Shown one piece after another: positions 56,937 to 64,000 of a stretch of DNA of 64,000 bases. The DNA is from Liquidambar formosana. Its lineage: Eukaryota; Streptophyta; Magnoliopsida; Saxifragales; Altingiaceae. A program made the translations under genes and the position numbers. The stretch covers positions 14,733,615-14,797,614 of the forward strand of contig CM077827.1 in assembly GCA_039720395.1 (NCBI GenBank). Reading direction: 5' to 3'. The notes below the pieces were generated by a model. The model saw nothing but the letters and a program-made list of their open reading frames with translations, was not told where the DNA came from and did no database searches. How positions within the stretch are numbered: position 1 is the stretch's first letter; the number at the start of each line of letters is the position of its first letter.

Positions 56937-58230
56937 GTAACACTCTCTCTCTTTCTCTCTCTCTTTTAAATTGGCATGTGCAATAGGTTTATCACTTATT
57001 CTTCTTCATTGTTCTAAATGGAGAATAAGAATAGGAGTATGGTAATAAAATGCATATGAGGCGATGTACTTTATCAATAATCAAAATATTGATATTTGAG
57101 TTCATATTCCCCATTAGTTCCTACCAATAACACCTCCACAAATTAACAAAGAATATGCCACTCACTTATGGATATTTCTTCATAATTCAAATCCACTAGC
57201 AATAACCCATATGGTGCATGGAAATTATATACAAAAAGATCGGTTGTATTTTTGCGAGAATTCCTACTTTTTTCTAATTTCTATGCCAATAAAGAGAGAG
57301 AGAGAGAGGGGAGGGGAGGGGAGGGATTATAGATATAATTCATATAAGATGGTAAAGCATATGAGCATCATACTCCACATGGATAAATAAAATTTCATAC
57401 TCCACACAGCTAAATAAAATTTCTCACTCTAAGTTTTGGTAATAGGGCACATTGAAGAAATTTAAAGAAGGATTACTCAGACCTCTTTATGCCTTGAGGT
57501 CCATAATATAGAAAATTTGCATTTGCAAACACTGTTTGAGACATCGTCTTAATTGGATAAATAAAGCTTGAATAAACTTGAAACTTGACACCAAAGAGAG
57601 GATGTCTAACTCCATTTTTCCTTCTTTCCTTTTAACAAGGCCATCACATCCCAACTACATATATTCATTGCTTTGACTAGCTTTTTATTCTGCATCTTTC
57701 CTAGTTTTAAAAATTCTAATTCTCTTCACAAAAGCACAGATAATACCAAAAGAGCAAGAATTTGAAAGATGAGTGGATACTTGACTGAATCTTTTGCTAC
57801 AGGCCTCTTAATATTGACTCTATCAATGAAAATTTTCCCATCTACATGAAAAAAAAGGAGGGGGGGGGGGGGGAGTGGAATACCACTCTTCATCTACATG
57901 AACTAATTTTCTATACTTTGGACATGCCAAGTTCACATGCATCTATTCCTAAAAGTAAGAGAGAAAAGGTACTCTCAAAATCTTCCAAGTGGAGAGGTGT
58001 GGCTCTGGGGTAATTGAAAAGATCAAAACATAACTAGTAATAATTAAAAGTGATAAAAGTGGACTTAGCACCTACAAATAATTCAAAATTTTCTCACAAA
58101 GTTCGTACCTTTTGAATACAGGTTTTATAAATACATTTGCATCATGAGATTCTCATTCTGTTTTGTACATGTTAGCTCACATTCACAATCATGCTTCTCA
58201 TGCCTTTTATTCCTTTATTTGTGTGCAGAG
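56937..58230 (+). other. Intron 1 of kinase gene
   Basis: 1294 bp, donor GTAACA and acceptor ending GCAGAG. It contains AG and G homopolymer tracts (57294-57325, 57857-57872). No nested gene seen. Confidence 0.7.
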
Positions 58231-58699
58231 ATGAACCAACTTTCTGATGCCCATGATGAGAATGCACTTGGAAGCAAACAAGTCGATCAACAAAGCAGGG
58301 AATTGTTCCTTCCCTTCTGTTGTTTTTGTACACGAAAAGATGTAGGTTACAGAGGCCTGATCATGCTATTCTTCCATTGGAAATAAATATGATAGAGAAA
58401 ATTCATGAGAGCCTAACTGAATTTGTCTATCCTAAAAGACTTCGGATAGAAAGCATGAGAACTCAATGTTTTCTGTATCTTATTGGATTTCCTAGAAAGC
58501 ATGAGAAGTCAATGTTCATTATATATATTAACCACTGGATATCTGTTTCATTCTAACTTTTATTCTTTTTTATATCAGATACACTACAAAGACATCATAT
58601 TAGAAGATACGGACATAGTGCAAGCATTAATTGAATATGTCAGTCACACAGCAATTGAACATTTGGTTATCGGGCCTCTTCAAAATCTGGCTTTCTCGG

Positions 58700-60100
58700 G
58701 TAATTTTCTGCACTCACCACCGAGATTTGCCAACAATACCATTTTTTTTCCCAAGGTTGCTATAAAACCCTCAAACTGAACAACTAACTAATTTTTTGTT
58801 TTTAATATGCAAATGATAACTTTGTGAACTACTATATATTTATAAAGCATAATAATGTCAATATTTTTAATTTTTAAATTTTATTTTATGTTCATTGTAC
58901 ATCTATTACAGTATTCATTTTTCATTTTCCTCAATTTGTGACCTGACATTTAAAAGAAAAAGCATGGGTTCACTTATTTCGTAACTAGGCCATAAACCTG
59001 AAAAAACCCATAATCAGTTAGTAAATAATGGGTTTGGGATCTGGGTGCACTAGTACTCGACCAAAACCCAACCTATTGATACACCTACCAATGATCAAAT
59101 TTCAGATGAAAGTAAAATTCTAAAACTAGAAGCACTAGAAAATTGAAATATTTGAGAACCATACCAAGCCAAAATTCAAGTCTAAAAATTTAATCCACAC
59201 ATAAATAAGAATTTTGCGCTTGCAAATTCTTATGTCTTAATATCATCCACATACTAGACTTGAACTTGTGATTTCACCAAAATTGGAAACAAATCTAAAT
59301 GGCTGCCAAAGTTTTCTACAATTTGTCTTTAGCAAGTTGACTGGTAAAACAAAGTACGCAGGGAAGATTTAGAAGATAGAAGAGAAAGGGAAGGGGGTGT
59401 TGTGAGACGTAGATATGGTTTTTTTTTTTTCCCCAGTAAATTCATCCCCTCCCTCAGGGGAGGAGAGGTTTGGGGGTGAGTTTTAATTCCCCTTTACAAT
59501 TTTTTATTATTTCCCCAAAAAATAAAAAATAAAAAACGAAAGTTAATTTTGATATAGTTCACAAGAAACTTGCCAAGTGAACAATGTATTCACTTTTGGT
59601 GACCCCATTGTGAAATTATCACTTAAAGTAGGCACAAACAATTAGCAGACAGTAGCTTTATTTCAAAAGGAAAACCATCAATAACCCAATTCTAGGCAAG
59701 CTTAATCCAATATGAAATCTAATTATGCAAACCCAATCTCGAGATTAAAGCTTTCCTCTAAGACAAAAAAAAATGGAGTCATTGCAAAATCATCACCATA
59801 AATAAAAATAAGAGAAATAAAATACATAACTTTTAAAATCTAAAAATGGTCTAGGGAGAATAGAATTAAAGCTCTTCAAACTCTAGGAAGAACAAATGGA
59901 CTCATATCAGATGCTATGTAAAACATAATGGAATGGTAAAATTTCCAAGGGAGGTCCCCACGCTGGCCTTAATTAGTATGCAACCCACATGATTTGTGCT
60001 AGAAATGTTAGAGATACTTAATGTCTTGCAGCATGGGATTCATATGAATGCAAAAACCTATCTCAAGATTTTCTTAACTTCAGAAAATCTTTTGTGACAG
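58700..60100 (+). other. Intron 3 of kinase gene
   Basis: 1401 bp from GTAATT to GTGACAG. A phrase 'gggtttgggatctgggtgcac' around 59029-59050 may be a transposon relic. Nothing coding seen. Confidence 0.7.
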
Positions 60101-60975
60101 AAGATTCATGGAAAAAGATATTCCAGGCAATATATCCAAAGGGGCACCAGATTTTTGTATTGTATATGTCATCTCCAAAGGGAAGATTTCATCCATGCGA
60201 TCTGCCTCCCATCCTGCCCTACTCATTTCCCCTTTACAAAACCACATTCTGAATCAAGCCAGCATCGAACCAGATCTATCTGAAACAAATTTACCCCCAG
60301 CTAACAGTGCAAATGGTTAGTTTATTCACTTCAAGTGGAATTCTTTTTCCTACTTTATGTTGCATCTACCAATGCAGTTTGAAATAAGTGTTTGACTCTT
60401 CTATCAGGAGCTGAAAGAAGACCAATGGAGCCATCATATAACATGCAGGACGACATGGAATCCATCAAGTATGTCACATTATACTGAACTGTCCAGATAA
60501 TAAATTAATAAACTTTATCTCTAGAAAACTTACTTGTAGAGAAAACTTACAGGAAGGTTGTTGCACAACTCCCTTAAGTACTTTCTGATTATATGACCTT
60601 CTGCCCACAATACTAAGATGAGAATGAGAAAGATTTATACTTGGGACTGATTTTGGGTTTCTAATAGTATAGGAAAACCTATTGCTTTGTGGAATGAACT
60701 AATTTGAAATCATCACGGACAGGTCGCCATTCATTAGAGGGAAAGGCTTAAATGGAAAATCATATGAAGAACTCTTAGTGCCAGATACTGATATACCCTT
60801 TGTCAGCTTTGGCAGGGCAAGCATCGGCCTCATATTTCCTCCTTTCTACAACAACAATGAATTGGGTAGGACCCCAAGGCTGTCAAACAGCTCAAATATA
60901 GATTACCATGGTTCTGAGTCACCGCATTTTGGATGCAAGTCAATGGATAGACTGTCATGGTCATCACAGACAATG

Positions 60976-62189
60976 GTAAGGGCATGAAGTATATCAAATA
61001 TGAAAATGTACACATGTAGCATTTGCATTGTCTATGCAACCATACATATATCTTAATATTATCCACCCTTAGTTTAGTGAATTTCTTGAGTTTGTGTATC
61101 TTATTATAACCTTGTCATATCTTCTGTATATTAATAACTACAAACATGTGGTCAATGTAAAACAAGGTACTGGCTGTATAAATATAAGAAAAAGCTAAAA
61201 GAAACATATAAAGGAAGTAAATTTCTGCTGCAAAAGCCTCTATTTCCACTCAACAAGGTGTTTTTAGAAACCATCTTTAAAAGGAGTCTTGGGGCCACAA
61301 AAGTGAAGAAGCACGGGATAATTTTCTATGAAGAATTTCAAAGCAACTTTGAAAGAAAAAACCATAAACTCTTAGAAAAGAATTGGAAATATTAAAATGA
61401 AATGGAGAAAATGAAGGATTAATTCTCTAGACTTGCGGAATCTCTGAATATTTGAAAGAGGAAATCGAAGTAGTTGAGAAAAACACTTGTGAGTTATGGA
61501 TTATGAAAAAACCAAAAGTCAAAGAAACTGATTAGTAAGAAATGGAATATATATATTTATCACTTAGAAAAGAAAAAATGGGGCTTGTTGCAAATCTTTG
61601 AAGCATACTGGATATCTTAATCTAACGAACACTAAACTCTAGTGTATGAATTATAAAACATCTAATTCATGCAAAAAAGTCCAGGAGCAAGCACTATTTT
61701 AAACAAATTGATCCAAAAGATATAAATATTATCTATCCATGCCTTCCATATATAAATTCATGTATGAATATGAACACGTGTGTGTGTATAAATTCATGTA
61801 TGCATATAAACATACGCATGAGTACATCACCAGAATCGTTTTTGTCATGGTCACTTATTGATGTAAGCAATATATTTCCTACACTGTTGAAAGGCTATCC
61901 ACTCAGACACTATAAAAGCAACACTACAGCTCTCAATTATACACATCCTTTGCCAGAGAACATATGCTCTTCAATAGTTCACTGAGTACACAAAAGAGTG
62001 TATGTTACTCATCTTGCAAAAATAAAATATCACTTTCTTGTTTTTCTTTTTTCATCATTTCATTTTTTTTTTTAACAGAGAATGTCAGCGTGCATCCTTC
62101 CAATTACACATGCATGAATACACACATACGTGATTATATATATGAATTTACAAAATTGTAATAAAGATTTTACATATTGAAACTTACAG
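60976..62189 (+). other. Intron 6 of kinase gene
   Basis: 1214 bp from GTAAGG to TTACAG, AT-rich. No nested gene or clear transposon. Confidence 0.7.
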
Positions 62190-62374
62190 GATGATGTAGA
62201 AGCTGAAATGAGGCGGCTAAAATTGGAGCTTAAGCAAACAATGGACATGTTCAGTACAGCCTGCAAAGAAGCACTCATGGCGAAACAGAAGGTATGAAAA
62301 ACTGCATCTGCTTACAATAGATATGTCACATTCCCATTCCCAAGTAATGACCCGTGAACCAAACGCCCCTTTTA

Positions 62375-62567
62375 AAGAAAAAAATGATGTAATGTTCCTC
62401 ATTGGTTAGGTTTCAAAATGAAAAGTCAAGTAGAAATTAGGTGGAAAAACACCATATCCTTTTCATGTACTCAATTTCCACCTATTCCTATAGTGTTTTT
62501 TCATCTAATTTCAACTCGATTTTTCACCTAAAACCTAACTAGAGGGACATTACATCAATTTTTTCTT
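62375..62567. mobile_element. Foldback MITE with TA target site
   Basis: 193-bp element with ~75-bp inverted arms (AAGAAAAAAATGATGTAATG and its counterpart), flanked by TA on both sides. The TA duplication suggests a Tc1/Mariner-type MITE, but the termini are not the common Stowaway sequence. It sits downstream of the last recognised kinase exon. Confidence 0.7.
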
Positions 62568-63023
62568 TAGAGTGATTATGTGAGAAAGGTTAAACATTAA
62601 GGGGGATTTCTTGTAATTAATCCAAAAAATAAAGATAAAAACTTGAGCGTAGTTTTCTATATGTGATACTTATTGTGGTAGATTTCTTGTGATACTTATT
62701 GGAGATTACTAGCATGTTTATCTTAATGAATAGGTAAAACATTATGGATATTGGCAAAGATTAATTTACAAATAAGATTATATCGTTCGCCGGGCCACTT
62801 CATTTTTCTACAATTTCTCTACAGAAAATAAAGAAGTGGAAAAAGGTTATGGCAAGACCCAATCTGGAACTCCCCTTATGGTTGCACCTTACAGTTACAG
62901 CCCCTACCCCGACTGAATTGTCACAAAACCAATCCAAAAATTGTTGCAGGGTTGTAACCATATGAGAGTTGGCTGAGTCGACAAAGTAAAATAAAAAGAA
63001 ACTCAATATCAAATCAAAGGTGA
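62568..63023. other. Intergenic or intron, no exon seen
   Basis: No downstream kinase exon (the coiled coil is normally followed by a KAMELQRWKVEEERR-like block) could be found on either strand. Confidence 0.5.
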
Positions 63024-63115
63024 CTATATTGAGAATAGATATTCAATTATTGACATTTTAATTTGACAAAATTTGTCATAGAGGGCAATTTGAAGGAAGG
63101 ATTAAAATAAATTTA
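63024..63115. repeat. Flank paralogous to 3298-3395
   Basis: Same order of landmarks as 3298-3395, ending at 'aaatttaagaac'. Confidence 0.7.
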
Positions 63116-63136
63116 AGAACAAAAATATATTAAAAC

Positions 63137-63209
63137 CGACTCCACTGGAAATTGAACCAGAATCTCTGGTTTCGTAGATCAACGCCTTAATCCGTTTGGC
63201 TATGGAGTC
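63137..63209 (-). tRNA. tRNA-Arg(ACG)-like sequence, probably degenerate
   Basis: 73 nt on the minus strand. It has a perfect 7-bp acceptor stem (GACTCCA with TGGAGTC), D arm, and anticodon loop CTACGAA (anticodon ACG, Arg). The anticodon stem has one A-C mismatch, and the T stem is one base short compared with the plant gene (TTCTGG then TTCAATT), so folding is impaired. No intron. The discriminator is G. Either a pseudogene or a diverged copy. Confidence 0.75.
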
Positions 63210-63382
63210 GATTGGTTGTCCATATATGAAGTCATAGATAATTTTTATTTTTTATAATCTAAAATACCAATAAATACATTAGCTTAAATATTTCTAAAAT
63301 ACCAATAATTACAAAAACTTAGATCCTAAGGAATCTAATTTCCATCGTCTTCCTAAAAATAAAAAAATAAAAAAATAATGGA

Positions 63383-63555
63383 ATCTAATTTCAGACGAAT
63401 CAAAAAGGTGGAGGAAAAGCTTTCAAAAATGTTTTGGAGAAAGAATGGTCATTGGCCCAAAAATATATAGGATTTTTGACAATAGTTTCACACTCAACTT
63501 TGTGATTCTGATGATTTGGGGAGCAATATTCCACTTTCATTCATCTAACAGATCA
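63383..63555. repeat. Flank paralogous to 7228-7400
   Basis: From 'atctaatttcagacgaatc' to 'ttcattcatctaac'. With 63024-63115 it forms a copy of the locus without the Copia insertion. Confidence 0.7.
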
Positions 63556-64000
63556 AAAATCAACTCATTTTTGGATTGATACGATCCTATAGCCATTATC
63601 GAAGGAAGCATCAAAGCTCAAAGCTCAACCTACAGTTGAGGCCTTCAAGTTAAACCATTTGGATATTTTGTTAAATAAGACTAATGACAACCTTGTTATG
63701 AAACTTTCAATTCAACCATTTAAACCATAAAAAAATCATTTTTTTATTTTTATTTTAAAAACCTCTAACATCTTTTATGTGTTCATGATATTACTATCAT
63801 GCTAGCAAGGTCCATTTTAAAATTCTTCATTATAATCTCGCTTTATGTACTTTTGTTATGGTAGCAATATTCCCCTTTTTATTTTTTTAGGCGGCCCCGC
63901 GGTGGAGATGTTTGGTATGAAAAGTGTAACACTTCTTAGTGTGGCAGAAGACAAAAAGCTGTCAAACGAACTAAACCCATTGTGCAAAATATGAAGCCTA
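63556..64000. other. Intergenic, no gene seen
   Basis: AT-rich, except a GC-rich patch at 63891-63910. No recognised gene or element. Confidence 0.45.

Larger units (their letters stand above)
56706..62291 (+). pseudogene. USP-domain (PUB-type) receptor-like kinase gene, 5' part, broken
   Basis: Seven exons with GT-AG introns: ~56730-56936, 58231-58341, 58579-58699, 60101-60315, 60408-60468, 60723-60975, 62190-62291. They encode the N-terminal universal stress protein domain (AVAIDKDKGSQNALKW, then KDIILEDTDIV and YVSHTAIEHLVIG, then SKGAPDFCIVYVISKGKI). A Ser-rich linker (GRTPRLSNSSNIDY) follows, then the start of the coiled coil (EAEMRRLKLELKQTMDM). This is the family of Arabidopsis PUB35/51/52 and At2g24370. 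Defects: no in-frame ATG (ACG at 56730-56732 where relatives begin Met-Trp-Leu-Pro); a one-base deletion in exon 3 after HLVIG; and no kinase or U-box exons up to 64000. If the missing exons lie beyond the window the gene is merely split. Its frameshift and start loss still make it a probable pseudogene. Confidence 0.85.

Noticed and set aside
63891..63910. GC-rich patch resembling a cloning polylinker (GCGGCCCCGCGG)
   Set aside because: It is not a true NotI/SacII polylinker sequence and the surroundings are ordinary plant DNA.

Overview
This window is nuclear DNA of a flowering plant, most likely a eudicot. It is AT-rich and contains split genes with GT-AG introns, Copia and Gypsy LTR retrotransposons, a CACTA transposon, a tRNA-derived SINE, MITEs and long microsatellites. 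No single intact host gene is visible. The three host protein genes recognised are a DUF3537 membrane-protein gene, a UDP-glycosyltransferase fragment and the 5' part of a USP-domain (PUB-type) receptor-like kinase gene. All three carry disabling changes. There is also a degenerate tRNA-Arg(ACG)-like sequence. Transposable elements and their relics make up most of the rest.

Layout. 1-8.4 kb: two direct copies of a ~1 kb block (105-1095 and 7415-8435) flank simple repeats and a broken minus-strand Copia (3485-7165) with a 118-bp LTR. Host flanks of that Copia recur at 63.0-63.6 kb. 8.66-10.88 kb: DUF3537 pseudogene. 11.02-20.78 kb: a nearly complete SIRE-type Copia on the minus strand, with two ~1.47-kb LTRs, a perfect TAAAG target duplication, PBS, PPT, gag-pol and a third sense ORF. 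20.8-34.3 kb: gene-poor DNA with two foldback MITEs, a SINE, a solo Gypsy LTR (27120-29614) and a UGT fragment. 34.3-42.5 kb: a rearranged Tat-like Gypsy in which a gag-protease region lies between two inverted LTR copies. 42.5-48.0 kb: one side of a CACTA element (TNP2 gene, LINE relic, subterminal repeats, terminus at 48040). 48.0-53.6 kb: LTR relics and minisatellites. 53.6-55.9 kb: decayed plus-strand Copia. 56.7-62.3 kb: seven exons of a USP-domain kinase gene. 62.4-64.0 kb: MITE, tRNA-Arg-like sequence and a paralogous flank.

The most interesting system is in the SIRE-type element. A 16-bp perfect palindrome, TTTAAGACGTCTTAAA or TTTCAGACGTCTGAAA, forms dense arrays upstream of the TATA box in both LTRs. 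It appears again as an internal array directly upstream of a second TATA-like box that precedes the third ORF. This suggests that the third ORF has its own promoter sharing an enhancer with the LTR, and perhaps that an element-encoded protein binds the array. Functional statements about this are inference.
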